NCBI GenBank assembly: GCA_002311385.1
Contig: DCAE01000097.1
Span: forward strand, 6,451-70,450
Direction: 5' to 3'
Source: Dehalococcoidia bacterium UBA1141
GTDB lineage: Bacteria; Chloroflexota; Dehalococcoidia; Lucifugimonadales; UBA3495
Length of the DNA stretch: 64,000 nucleotides
Positions 26,502 to 35,263 of the stretch are shown piece after piece. The notes below the pieces were generated by a model. It was not told the origin of the DNA, made no database searches, and saw only the letters and a program-made list of their open reading frames with translations. The first letter of the stretch is position 1. Every line of letters begins with the position of its first letter. Both the position numbers and the translations under genes were made by a program.

Positions 26502-27659
26502 CTATTCATAGGGCTGCAATTCAATCTCGTGAAGCGCTGGAATCACTTCGCGGCCCAATAGTTCTATTGAACGCATCACGTTCTTGTGGGGGATGTCTCC
26601 GTCACTTCCAATCAAGATTAGGTAGCCTGGGCTAAGCTGCTCAATTGTGGCGGTCAACTTCCTAGTCACGGTCTCCGGACTGCCAACCACGATTGCGTTC
26701 AACTCCTGTAGCTTCTCATAAGTCATGGGCGGACCGCCTCCGCCACCTGCCCTCCGGGCCATCATAGTACTCGCCACCCGCGACTGGTAACCCGGCGGGT
26801 CTGTGTGCTCCACAGGGCCCCTCATACGGTGGCTCTGCGTCCAAAGAAACTTACGGCCCAATTCTTGGGCTTCTTCGTCGGTATCCGCTACCAATGCTCT
26901 CATCTGATAGCCAAAGTGCTCCGGTCCCGGCTTGAACCCCACCTGATGAGCGGTATCGATGTAAATCTTCTTCAGTTCGGTGGTCAACTCAATCAAGGCA
27001 CCCAAGTTGATGTAGGTGTACCGGTGCTCGGCGGCCCAGACCACGCTCTCGGGGCTGGAACCTCCAGGAAACCACACCCTTGGATGGGGTTTTTGCATGG
27101 GAAGCACCCAGGGGTTCACCGCCCGGTATTGATAATACTTGCCTTCAAACCTGAATGGTCCAGGGGTGGTCCAGCACTTGATAATCAGGTCATGGGCCTC
27201 TTCGAACCTTTCCCTGTTTTGGGTCGGGTCCATCCCAGCCATCAGGGTTTCCACAGCGCCGCCACGGACGAAACCCGATATCAACCGTCCTCCCGAGTAG
27301 CAATCCAGCATGGCCAATTCCTCGGCCATCCTTATGGGGTCGTTTATAGGAATGATATTCCCTAAGATGGCTATCTGGGCTCGGCTGGTTACCTTGCTTA
27401 TGACTGCGGCATCAATATTGGCGGAAGGCTTCATGTTCCAGTACGAGGCATGGTGCTCATTGGTCATGATGCCGTCTAGCCCCACTTCGTCGGCCCAGGC
27501 ATACAATTCGTGGTATTGGTTGTACAGCACATGAGCCTTTTCGGGATCGAAGAACGTGTTGGGGAAATCCAACCGGCCTGAAGGGTAGCCATTCAAGTCT
27601 TCATCGGTCACATGGGAATAGGGCTGCTGCGAGTGAAAGAACACTTGTACCTGGTCCAT
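26502..27659 (-). CDS. LLM class flavin-dependent oxidoreductase
   Basis: A 385-residue luciferase-like monooxygenase of the TIM-barrel fold, one of three in the window. Recognisable blocks are T-N-E-H-H (substrate/flavin site), G-G-R-L-I-S-G-F-V-R-G-G (FMN-phosphate region) and a C-terminal G-S-D-G-D-I-P-H. Family members oxidise organic compounds with reduced FMN and O2, often on organosulfur, phosphonate or cyclic ketone substrates. ATG at 27659 has GGAGGG 6-7 nt upstream. A reading from 27725 adds a poorly conserved tail. It lies 99 bp downstream of the deiodinase-like gene in the same direction, possibly co-transcribed with it and xth. Confidence 0.85.
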   Translation of the reverse strand: MDQVQVFFHSQQPYSHVTDEDLNGYPSGRLDFPNTFFDPEKAHVLYNQYHELYAWADEVGLDGIMTNEHHASYWNMKPSANIDAAVISKVTSRAQIAILGNIIPINDPIRMAEELAMLDCYSGGRLISGFVRGGAVETLMAGMDPTQNRERFEEAHDLIIKCWTTPGPFRFEGKYYQYRAVNPWVLPMQKPHPRVWFPGGSSPESVVWAAEHRYTYINLGALIELTTELKKIYIDTAHQVGFKPGPEHFGYQMRALVADTDEEAQELGRKFLWTQSHRMRGPVEHTDPPGYQSRVASTMMARRAGGGGGPPMTYEKLQELNAIVVGSPETVTRKLTATIEQLSPGYLILIGSDGDIPHKNVMRSIELLGREVIPALHEIELQPYE

Positions 27660-27758
27660 ACTAGCCCTCCATTTATAATCCCGAGAATCAGTTCCAACTT
27701 GCGGGCCATTGTTTCTGGCCCACATGAATAATACATATTGGCGTTGACCGTTGCCGGT

Positions 27759-28499
27759 TTAGATTACAGCCTTATTCTGATTTACCGTGGACTCGATGGC
27801 TTGCTCCCATTCGTCTACGTCCATGAAATGTGGTCCGGCTCCACCGTGATAAGAAACCTTGCCATCTGCGCCCACCACGTACAACCGCACCGGCGCCGCT
27901 CCGTAGGCCTCGTCGATAACGTTGTCCATTTCCTCAATCAAAGTGGGAATGGACATTTTCATCTCCAAAGTACAGGTATTGGCCACTTGGTCCCGTTCCT
28001 CGAAAGATTGATGTTGCCTGAAGAGAACGGAATCTTCCAAGTTGCTGTCCACCTGCCAACCGTCGGTGGGGTGGGCCTCCCGAACGTAAACCAAGAAGAA
28101 CTCCACTTGGTCCCCGAAGCGGTTATAAATTTCTTCCATGTGCCCCACCTGGGCGCGGTAGGGGGGTCAAGTGTAACTGCCGAACACCAAGGCCACTGGC
28201 TTCTTTCCTCTGAAGCTGGACAATTCAACCTGTTCACCGGTGCCCATCCTCCGCAGTTTGAAATTGGGCGGAACCTCTCCCTCATTCGGACCCATGTCGT
28301 TCCTGCGCATCACCGCGTCAAGCCGTGTCTGAAGCTCTGCGGAGCAGTCGTTTTTACGCTCCGCCAATATGTCTTGCTTGGATCTTGCGCCGCCGGAGGA
28401 CTTGGCTTCGGATTTAATCTCTTGCATAATCTGGCCAAAGTCAGCCCTGACGTCATTGCTCATGGTGCTCATGACTTTGTCTCTCTCGATCTTGTCCAT
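27759..28499 (-). CDS. Deiodinase-like selenoprotein with in-frame TGA (Sec111)
   Basis: One 246-residue protein if TGA at 28167-28169 is read as selenocysteine. The sequence A-L-V-F-G-S-Y-T-U-P-P-Y matches the vertebrate iodothyronine deiodinase active site (N-F-G-S-C-T-U-P-P-F), and downstream V-Y-V-R-E-A-H-P-T-D-G-W matches the conserved Y-I-x-E-A-H-x-S-D-G-W block of that family (PF00837, thioredoxin fold). ATG at 28499 has TAGGAG 9 nt upstream. A hairpin follows the TGA (28142-28154). Without Sec reading, both halves would be useless fragments. The cellular substrate is unknown; bacterial relatives are not shown to act on thyroid hormones. It follows xth by 64 bp on the same strand. Confidence 0.85.
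28142..28154 (-). promoter_or_regulatory. Candidate bacterial SECIS hairpin of the deiodinase-like gene
   Basis: On the minus strand GCCC AGGTG GGGC forms a 4-bp GC stem with a 5-nt loop that starts 17 nt after the TGA, with G as its second base; outer G-C pairs extend it imperfectly. This agrees with the usual bacterial SECIS pattern of a loop about 16-37 nt downstream, with G among its first two bases. Confidence 0.6.
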
Positions 28500-28563
28500 C
28501 CTGCTGGCTCCTATCCAATCGATTTCCGACGCGATTGTCCCCAGTGTTAGCTAGTAAGTTTGG

Positions 28564-29325
28564 TTAATCTATCTCTATGCCGATGGGGCAATGGTCCGAC
28601 CCCATCACATCAGCCAAAATAAAGCCGGTCTTGAGGCGAGGAACAAAACCCTCGTTGACGAAGAAATAGTCGATCCTCCAGCCCACATTCCGGTCCCTGG
28701 CTCTGGTAATCATGTCCCAGTAGGTATACTGGTCTGGCTCTTGATTGAACAGGCGAAGGGTATCCACGTACCCGTGTTCCAAGAGCTTGTCAATCCAGGC
28801 CCGCTCTATCGGCAGGAAGCCCGAAGTACCTTCGTTAGCTTTGGACCGGGCCAGATCAATCTCTTTGTGGGCGGTGTTCACGTCCCCGCATATAACTACG
28901 TGCTTTCCACTGTTCTTGATTCCATCGGCATAATCCAGAAAGTCGTCGTAGAAATCCATTTTGTATTGTAGACGCTCGGCGGAGGACTTTCCGTTTGGGA
29001 AGTAAACATTTAGCAACACGAATTCACCGTAGTCCACCGCCAAGACCCTCCCTTCTTTAGAGAAGGATTCGGCTGGAAAGGACGACGTCACCTGTTCCGG
29101 CTTGGCCTTGGTGAATACCGCAACACCGCTATACCCTTTCTTTTCGGCGGAAATGAAGTACGAGGTGTAGCCAGGGATTTCTTTCAGGGCGTCCGGCAGT
29201 TGGTCCTCAGATGCTTTAGTTTCTTGGACGCACATGATATCTGGGCTTTCTTGGTCCAGCCACTCGAGGAACCCCTTTTTGTGAGCGGCCCTGATGCCGT
29301 TGACGTTCCAGGATATGATTCGCAT
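28564..29325 (-). CDS. xth: Exodeoxyribonuclease III
   Basis: A 253-residue exo/endonuclease III-family enzyme of base excision repair, cutting DNA at abasic sites. N-terminal I-I-S-W-N-V-N-G-I-R (metal/phosphate binding), V-Q-E-T-K (Glu), G-D-V-N-T-A-H (Asp/Asn) and S-D-H-C-P-I-G (catalytic His) are all present. ATG at 29325 follows AGGTGA by 6 nt. It begins an apparent three-gene unit with the deiodinase-like and LLM genes. Confidence 0.92.
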   Translation of the reverse strand: MRIISWNVNGIRAAHKKGFLEWLDQESPDIMCVQETKASEDQLPDALKEIPGYTSYFISAEKKGYSGVAVFTKAKPEQVTSSFPAESFSKEGRVLAVDYGEFVLLNVYFPNGKSSAERLQYKMDFYDDFLDYADGIKNSGKHVVICGDVNTAHKEIDLARSKANEGTSGFLPIERAWIDKLLEHGYVDTLRLFNQEPDQYTYWDMITRARDRNVGWRIDYFFVNEGFVPRLKTGFILADVMGSDHCPIGIEID

Positions 29326-29683
29326 GCGATTCACCTGTATTCATCAGAGTTTAACGCCTGAAAATTAACGCATGAATTTTAGCTCCGAAAGGTTCGGGGC
29401 TTAATCTGCCATTGCGACAATGAGCGTGGGGTTGAAGTGTGGCAGAGTGGGAGATTCAGGCCGTAGAATACCAGGCATCATACTTTATTCGCAACCTAAC
29501 GGGCATGGTTGCTAGCCAATTTTAGATTTAGAACGCTGTGCTGTCCACCGTGGTGGCCAGACATGTTGGAGAAAAGGGTTATCCGAATGTTCGCATGTCG
29601 GGTAAACAACAAACAAACAGCCCGGTTTAAGAGCTGTTCAATAAATCTTGTCGAAACTAACCAAGGCCCTTACCCCTAGCACC
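29326..29683. other. Intergenic region without recognisable features
   Basis: 358 bp between xth and the LuxR-type gene. No convincing ORF, RNA or repeat is seen; only weak AT-rich patches. Confidence 0.6.
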
Positions 29684-30475
29684 CTAACCACGCGGCTGCC
29701 GGGTTTGACGCCGGCAGCCGTAATTAGGACCGTTATAAACCCTTCGCAGCATGCCTGTGGCCTTCAGGTAGACCAACGCTGATCCGACGCGGGCGTCCTT
29801 GCCCTCGCCTAAGTGCATCTTGGCGTAGATGCTGCTGACCTGCCGCTCCACCGCCTGGGTGTCCCGGGACAGCACACCTGCTATGGTCTCGTTTCTGTAA
29901 CCCCTGGACACCCAATGGAGAACCTCCAATGCCCTGGGGGATAGCTCACGAAGCATACCGCTCTGGGAATCCCCGTTCTTGATTAGCTCTTCCATGATTG
30001 TCGGGTCCACAATCATTCGACCTTCCGCCACCGAAGAGATTGCGTGGGTCAGTTGATCGATGGTATCTATGGTGTGTTTGAGCAGATAGGCTCTGCCGAA
30101 TGAAACGTCTCTGGAATATTCTCTAAGAGCTTTGATTCCCTTGGCGTCGTAGAAAGCAAACAGCAGTACGATTGCCAAATCCGGGCAGGCGTCTCGCAGA
30201 AATTCGAGGATTTCAACGGTGGATGGGCGTAATGCCTTAACTCCGAGCCCCATTACCTTGGGACACACATCTTTGGTAGCTTGAATAAGGGCTTCGCTAC
30301 TGGTGTCCGATGAGCTGCCTAGCAGGTTGACGCCCTCATGATTTTCGAAGAATGATTTGAAAGCGTGAAGCAGTATTTGCTGCTCCTCAGCCAAGAAGAC
30401 AGTTACTCCGGTGGATTTGGGCGAATCGGTGACCGTGGTTGCAGCCCCGACGTTTGGGTCGCTTTCAATAGCCAC
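29684..30475 (-). CDS. LuxR-type regulator with degenerate receiver domain
   Basis: A 263-residue protein. The N-terminal half (about residues 20-145) has the shape of a response-regulator receiver: V-F-L-A-E-E-Q-Q-I-L-L at strand 1 and a conserved Lys in Y-L-L-K-H. But the phosphate-accepting Asp position reads V-M-G-L-G-V, so it probably cannot be phosphorylated in the classical way. The C-terminal GerE/LuxR helix-turn-helix is S-P-R-A-L-E-V-L-H-W-V-S-R-G-Y-R-N-E (about 180-197), which binds DNA. No histidine kinase is adjacent. Its start overlaps the 3' end of the next upstream gene by 73 bp on the same strand, suggesting translational coupling. Confidence 0.78.
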   Translation of the reverse strand: MAIESDPNVGAATTVTDSPKSTGVTVFLAEEQQILLHAFKSFFENHEGVNLLGSSSDTSSEALIQATKDVCPKVMGLGVKALRPSTVEILEFLRDACPDLAIVLLFAFYDAKGIKALREYSRDVSFGRAYLLKHTIDTIDQLTHAISSVAEGRMIVDPTIMEELIKNGDSQSGMLRELSPRALEVLHWVSRGYRNETIAGVLSRDTQAVERQVSSIYAKMHLGEGKDARVGSALVYLKATGMLRRVYNGPNYGCRRQTRQPRG

Positions 30476-30747
30476 AATGGTCTTTGCAGGGGCTCATTAG
30501 ATGGTTGATGAGAATCCACGTTGCCTGAAATTCCATCTTCCAATTTCAGCGGAACTGCCGTGCCCCCAGTCGCTTCCATAAGAGAGATAACTTTGGCCAA
30601 GTGTTCGTCTCCCAGACCCAGCTTCCCCAAGTAGCTGGTCAAGTCCGACATCATCTGGATCTTGGAACTTCCTTCCGGCTCAACGCCGTTCTCAGTGGTC
30701 CTATCCGATAGTTCCAATCCCTTTGGCTCTGCAATGATATTACTCAT
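30403..30747 (-). CDS. Hypothetical protein overlapping the LuxR-type gene
   Basis: A 114-residue ORF with GGGGAAAG upstream of ATG 30747. The last 73 bp overlap the start of the LuxR-type gene in another frame, so the two are probably coupled. The N-terminal 70 residues look like an ordinary soluble protein (S-Y-L-G-K-L-G-L-G-D-E-H-L-A-K-V-I), whereas the overlapping tail is Pro/Arg/Gln-rich. The function is not recognised. It could be a shorter gene with a non-functional tail. Confidence 0.5.
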   Translation of the reverse strand: MSNIIAEPKGLELSDRTTENGVEPEGSSKIQMMSDLTSYLGKLGLGDEHLAKVISLMEATGGTAVPLKLEDGISGNVDSHQPSNEPLQRPLWLLKATQTSGLQPRSPIRPNPPE

Positions 30748-30844
30748 TTAGTACTTTCCCCATCCCCGTTTCTTGCTCTGTTTTCCCGGTAGGTCGACCC
30801 GATTCCGGGCCTTCGTTATGTTCGTCTCGTCGGCTTTGATTATG

Positions 30845-31235
30845 GTTGCTGCTCTCTTTGGTTAAATCACCCCTCAAGGTGATTTGGCGGGTGATAAATT
30901 GCTTAATCATTAGGGATTAGCTCCAAGTAGTGACGATGGAGACGAGTCCGCCGCTGGCGCTCTTTCCAGCCCAAAATTTTGGTTGGCTAGCCGTATCGGA
31001 GCATGGCAACGGGAGTTCAACTCGCTCTTGTCCACATGAACGTCGCCCGTAAAAGTTTTCCCTTGGTTTGCTGCCACGTACTTGCCTCTGCTCCCATTGC
31101 CTTATGAACGATTGGCTGCTCTTTTCTTGTCTGCTAATTGACTTTTAGTATTGGATTTGACTCGTTCTTTGAAATCACTCAACCGAGGGGTTCGACGGGT
31201 GAATTTATTGATAGCTCAATAGGATTAGCTCGAAT
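30845..31235. repeat. Pair of related noncoding elements upstream of the LuxR unit
   Basis: Two stretches of about 70-80 bp (30851-30923 and 31163-31232) share CTTTG, AAATCAC, CGGGTGA, ATTG and GGATTAGCTC in the same order with other bases diverged. The first contains a palindrome (AAATCACC ... GGTGATTT). They lie in the 729-bp gap between the gene starting at 30747 and the terminator at 31373, where no ORF is convincing. Could be regulatory or a small-RNA locus. Confidence 0.4.
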
Positions 31236-31372
31236 GGAGTAGCTAACAAAGAATGGGCAATGAGGGGAATCCCTCATTGAATTGGGGGATGCCATATTGT
31301 CACTGAGGTGTCGGGCCGACAAGGGGATACAGCTGGAAGTTTGCAGGGCAAGACGGTTATGAAGTGGAGGGC

Positions 31373-31427
31373 AAAAAAAGATCAGGAACCGACTCTGTGG
31401 TCCAGGTCACTGGAGCCGGTTCCTGAT
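31373..31427 (-). terminator. Rho-independent terminator of the 66-residue gene
   Basis: On the minus strand ATCAGGAACCG ... CGGTTCCTGAT (31381-31427) is followed by seven T (31373-31379). It lies about 50 bp after the stop of the gene at 31477. The inner part can pair further. Confidence 0.85.
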
Positions 31428-31476
31428 TAGAGATAAATAGTGCTGATTGGGACCAACTAGGGCAAAACCAATCGCA

Positions 31477-31677
31477 TTAGGCGATTGAAAGGGAATTCAT
31501 CCATCTTTCGGCTTCCGCAAGGCAGAGATTTGCCTTGTCCAAGTCGCCAGACTTCAGGTGAGCGCGGGCCGCATCAGCCAGGATTAGCGATAGGCCGGTG
31601 CGAAGCGCTTGGTCGTTGCCATTGCTGTATTGACCCTGTCCATCCAGTGGGGCAATCATGGTGTTTGTTGCTTCCAT
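31477..31677 (-). CDS. Small helical protein of unknown function
   Basis: A 66-residue protein with a strong site (AAAAGGAGG) 4 nt before ATG 31677. A polar N-terminus is followed by a helical stretch (L-I-L-A-D-A-A-R-A-H-L-K-S-G-D-L-D-K-A) like one TPR helix pair. It has its own terminator. Upstream lies the AT-rich 32-kb promoter region shared with the divergent PEPCK-like gene, so co-regulation is possible. No function is recognised. Confidence 0.7.
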   Translation of the reverse strand: MEATNTMIAPLDGQGQYSNGNDQALRTGLSLILADAARAHLKSGDLDKANLCLAEAERWMNSLSIA

Positions 31678-32351
31678 TTTTCCTCCTTTTACCTATTTGC
31701 TTGGGATTCTGCATAAGATAGGAATAGGAGACACCAACCTGGACCCGGTGTTTCCTATGTTAAACAAGTCAAATACCGACCAACAAAATTAACCTTTTTA
31801 CTATTTTTACTATATTTTATGTTAATTTAATTAGATAGCATAACGATTCTGAAGAAATATCTTCGGTTATTCTCTAGAATATACAAAAATAGCAACGTAT
31901 ATCGTCAAGTAATATTGGTTGATTTATTATACGTATTTGAATTTGCGCTGAATTTCTCTCTTGGCATGATTGCAGCGATGTACCGATTGAGAGGACTCTG
32001 CTGGGGCCGGTAACTTGATTGGCCCTGCACCGATGCCAAGAGTGGATTTCTATCCTCCATCAACAGTGGTTTTTTACGTCCTTGTGTCCTGAAAATAGTC
32101 CCTCTGATTAGCCAAATTACACGTGAAAACACTTTACTTGGCTTCTGCAACGATGTAGCATGTGTTCGGCCACAGCGGCATCAGACTTCCGGGAACATTG
32201 CGCACAACATTATCGGATATCAACAAAACCGGCCCAACTCAACTAGTCAAGAATCGCTCCTCCTTTAAAGGGTATAAAACCAACACAGTTCAAGGCTTTT
32301 TCGGGAGTGGAGAGCAAATCACACTGTGGGAATTACCGCGGAGACAACAAT
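31678..32351. promoter_or_regulatory. AT-rich intergenic region between divergent genes
   Basis: 674 bp holding no convincing gene. The part from about 31780 to 31930 is strongly AT-rich and could carry promoters for the 66-residue gene and for the PEPCK-like gene on the other side. No individual box is certain. Confidence 0.35.
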
Positions 32352-34640
32352 ATGACCCGACAGAATCAAGAGGCACGCTCCCCATTAGCGGGACCTGCCA
32401 TAAACAAGTCCTTTGAAAAGGAACTGAACCAACTGGTAGCCCTGGCTCGAAAAGGGCACCAACCAGGCAGCCAATATTTGAATCCCTCCGATGATTGGCT
32501 AATCGAGCGTATGCCTATCCTGCAAGACATTCCCGCAGAAAAACGTGAGGAGTTGTTAAGGGAAGCCGAGCATATTAACGCCCAAGCCGCAGAAGACAAT
32601 GAAGCCGGGCGCGCGGCCCAACGGGCTTGGCCGGAAGTCGTTGTTCGCCTGGACAGCGGGGGCCTCGCCTTCTTCAGCCAGTTGGGGGTCGTCCGTCGCC
32701 CTGACCTGACCCAGTATTTCATCGACGGTTTTGACGCCAATCGCGACGCTCTGGCATTCAGCGAAGAGAATCAGGCATTGTTCGCCGAGGTGTTCAGCTA
32801 TATCAACAAAGCGTTGACGACGCATCTGGATGCTGGCGATACTGTAATTCAGACCGACCGGCAAGTGGGAGACGCTCCCGGCCGTTCCTTCCACGCACGC
32901 CAGATGCTCTTCGGCGCCCGTTACCTCCAAATCCCAATCATGTGGCGTCAATTGACCTTCGATCTGCCCGAGAGTGACCACAGAAATTCCCCGGATATAT
33001 TGGAAGTATCCATACCGAATTGGATGAATGATTTGGGCCTGCCTGACGAACTGAAAACCCGAATCAACGCCTCCGGCATCACCCAGTTGGTCTTTAAGGC
33101 ACCCACCAAAGGCCTGTCCCTCCACTTGGGCTTCGATTACGTAGGCGAGCACAAGATGGGACCGTTGTCTGTGGCAATGTTCCTGGTTAAGCAGGCAAAG
33201 GGAGTGGCGATTCAGGCGGCTCTGAGCATGGCCAGGGTAAAAACGCTGGAAGGCAAACTCAAAAACACCGCCCTATTAACGGTGGGGCCGTCGCTGCACG
33301 GCAAAAGCACCCTGACAATAATGATTGAATTGGCCAATAGCGAATTGGAAAAGAGCTTGAAGCTGACCACCGACCCCCAAGAGGGAATCTATCCCATGAA
33401 CGATGACATCGTGCTGTTACAGCCTTTGAAAGAGCCGATTAAGACCGATATTGACGGTAAACAGGTCACGATTTCTTACGGGATCGACGGCACCGAGAAC
33501 AACTTTTACGCTATGCCTTTTGGCCTGAACCAGGAGGAGGACCCGATAACCTTTGAGGCGGTGCGGGGCACTGCCCAAGCTCCCAATACCCAAGAGGCAC
33601 TGGAGAACGTTCCAATAGTCTTGGACAACTCCACCCCCAATTTCCTGTCCAATCCCGTGCGCAACATGCGGGTTACTCTTTCCCGATCCCGCCTTGTTGC
33701 CAGGAAGGGCGCACAACACCTGATAGAAAACATCACCAACGGGCGAGAGTCCAATTCGGTGCATGTGCCCATGGAGAACACCGATAGGGTGTTTTGGCAA
33801 GCGGTAATGCGCCAAAATACCATCATCCCCCCTCTTCGAAAGCTCACGCTAAAGCAATATATCCGCGTTCTCATGTACGGCGAAGCGGTCCAAATGGGAG
33901 CGGCGATTGGAGCCATAGGAAGGCCATACGTTGAGTATTTCTCGGATCCGTTCATTATTGGACTGGAAGACGAAAACGCCAACCTGATGTACCGGATTCT
34001 CGACAGGATGGAGACCGAGGGTCTACCCTTGGAGTACTACGTTTTCAATACTGGCGGAGTAGGGGCGGACACCAATGACGAGGCCAGTGGCCAGAAGTAC
34101 CGGAAGATTCCTCGAGACCTAACTCTGATGCTGCAAGAGGCATTGCTCCGGGAAGCAGTCAAATTTGAGTACGACCCGATATTAGGATCCGAAATTGCGG
34201 TGGCCATCGTGGACCATGGCGGGACTGAGGTCACCGACTTGAGAAACGATTGGTTGGCCAAGAACATATATGGAGCATCCGAGTATGCCAACCGAATGAC
34301 CGGAATCAGCCAGCGGCGATATTACAGTCGAAACGCCGAAGATAAAGCCGGGATTCTACGCTATACCAAAGTGTACGATGAGGTTTACGACCTGTCTGAC
34401 ATCCCGGCTCCAACTGATGAGCGAGAACTGGCCTGGCTGATGTCCTTCTACTGGAATGTCGACCAAGCCTACAACAGCCTGTCCGATCTGACTGAGCACC
34501 TTCAACAAGGCAGACGTCCCCAGGACAGGACATTGGCCGACTTGCAAGCCATGTACGCCGCCGGAGTGGGCCGTGGTCTGGCGCTTAGCGCGGATTCTCA
34601 AGGGCTGCTATTGACCCTGGGACTGAAAACCGCCGGCTAA
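32352..34640 (+). CDS. PEPCK-like (ATP type) P-loop protein, long and divergent
   Basis: A 762-residue protein. It aligns in pattern with ATP-dependent phosphoenolpyruvate carboxykinase: a P-loop G-P-S-L-H-G-K-S-T-L-T at about residue 330 where PEPCK has G-L-S-G-T-G-K-T-T-L, then a region like the N-G-x-F-P substrate site, Y-G-E-A-V-Q-M-G-A-A near the second nucleotide contact and V-F-N-T-G-G-V-G-A-D late in the chain. It is about 200 residues longer than typical PEPCK. The kinase loop lacks the second Gly of G-T-G. It could be an active PEPCK in gluconeogenesis or a relative with another phosphoryl-transfer role. ATG 32352 is preferred; the 3' end overlaps the convergent Tag-like gene by 4 bp. 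Confidence 0.6.
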   Translation: MTRQNQEARSPLAGPAINKSFEKELNQLVALARKGHQPGSQYLNPSDDWLIERMPILQDIPAEKREELLREAEHINAQAAEDNEAGRAAQRAWPEVVVRLDSGGLAFFSQLGVVRRPDLTQYFIDGFDANRDALAFSEENQALFAEVFSYINKALTTHLDAGDTVIQTDRQVGDAPGRSFHARQMLFGARYLQIPIMWRQLTFDLPESDHRNSPDILEVSIPNWMNDLGLPDELKTRINASGITQLVFKAPTKGLSLHLGFDYVGEHKMGPLSVAMFLVKQAKGVAIQAALSMARVKTLEGKLKNTALLTVGPSLHGKSTLTIMIELANSELEKSLKLTTDPQEGIYPMNDDIVLLQPLKEPIKTDIDGKQVTISYGIDGTENNFYAMPFGLNQEEDPITFEAVRGTAQAPNTQEALENVPIVLDNSTPNFLSNPVRNMRVTLSRSRLVARKGAQHLIENITNGRESNSVHVPMENTDRVFWQAVMRQNTIIPPLRKLTLKQYIRVLMYGEAVQMGAAIGAIGRPYVEYFSDPFIIGLEDENANLMYRILDRMETEGLPLEYYVFNTGGVGADTNDEASGQKYRKIPRDLTLMLQEALLREAVKFEYDPILGSEIAVAIVDHGGTEVTDLRNDWLAKNIYGASEYANRMTGISQRRYYSRNAEDKAGILRYTKVYDEVYDLSDIPAPTDERELAWLMSFYWNVDQAYNSLSDLTEHLQQGRRPQDRTLADLQAMYAAGVGRGLALSADSQGLLLTLGLKTAG

Positions 34641-35221
34641 GATCTGAAGTGAAGCGTCTTCCGGTTGCCCAATTTATGGAGTCCTTTAATACCGGAGGAG
34701 CCAGCTGATATAAGCTCCTCTGTGTTTGTCCTAATTGAGCGTCCTAACCCACGGGTATCCGAGGTTGAATAAGCTCTGCTTTTCATCCAATCTTCGTGGG
34801 ACGGCACCTCTTCACCGACCACATACAGGAAGTAGTAGCAGCCCATGTCTCCCATGAACTTGAATTGTTTCCTCAGGTCTTTAATCGTGGCCGGGAAGTC
34901 GGCGTGGGAGCGCAGATAGGAGCGAAACCCACCATGTTCCTCGTCCAGTTCAATGAGTTTTCGCGCGTTGCCGACGATTGCTTCAATTTTTCTCCGGTTG
35001 CGAATCACCCTTTTGTCCCCAACCAAGGTCTCGATGTCATCGGGACCGAAGGCCGCCACTGTTTCTATATCGAAGTCGTGGAAAGCCTCTCGAATCCCCG
35101 GCCACTTGGATTCCACCACTCGCCAGGAAATACCGGATTGGAAAACCGCCTTGGTCAATATTCCCAGGTAATCACCCAATGACTGGGGGATAATCTGATC
35201 CGGCGCCGTTAACTCTGGCAT
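34637..35221 (-). CDS. DNA-3-methyladenine glycosylase I-like protein
   Basis: A 194-residue protein related to Tag (PF03352) by S-G-I-S-W-R-V-V-E (cf. A-G-L-S-W), R-E-A-F-H-D-F-D, V-I-R-N-R-R-K-I-E-A and the C-terminal F-M-G-D-M-G-C-Y-Y-F-L. The family normally binds a zinc through an N-terminal Cys-rich part (C-x-W-C) and a His/Cys C-terminus; these ligands are missing or changed here, so it is a divergent member. Activity on alkylated DNA is plausible but unproven. Start ATG 35221. Confidence 0.65.
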   Translation of the reverse strand: MPELTAPDQIIPQSLGDYLGILTKAVFQSGISWRVVESKWPGIREAFHDFDIETVAAFGPDDIETLVGDKRVIRNRRKIEAIVGNARKLIELDEEHGGFRSYLRSHADFPATIKDLRKQFKFMGDMGCYYFLYVVGEEVPSHEDWMKSRAYSTSDTRGLGRSIRTNTEELISAGSSGIKGLHKLGNRKTLHFRS

Positions 35222-35263
35222 AGGGAGGCCTCACAAAGTTGGATAGTCTAGATTTGGGGCTGG

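Noticed and set aside
28167..28169. TGA as an ordinary stop in a thioredoxin-like gene
   Set aside because: The surrounding deiodinase motif requires Sec or Cys here and conservation continues after it.
27738..28550. 270-codon plus-strand ORF across the deiodinase-like gene
   Set aside because: Its length arises from the complementary frame; the minus strand has the conserved motifs and ribosome-binding site.
31941..32340. Possible CRISPR or repeat array in the AT-rich region
   Set aside because: No regularly spaced direct repeats are present.
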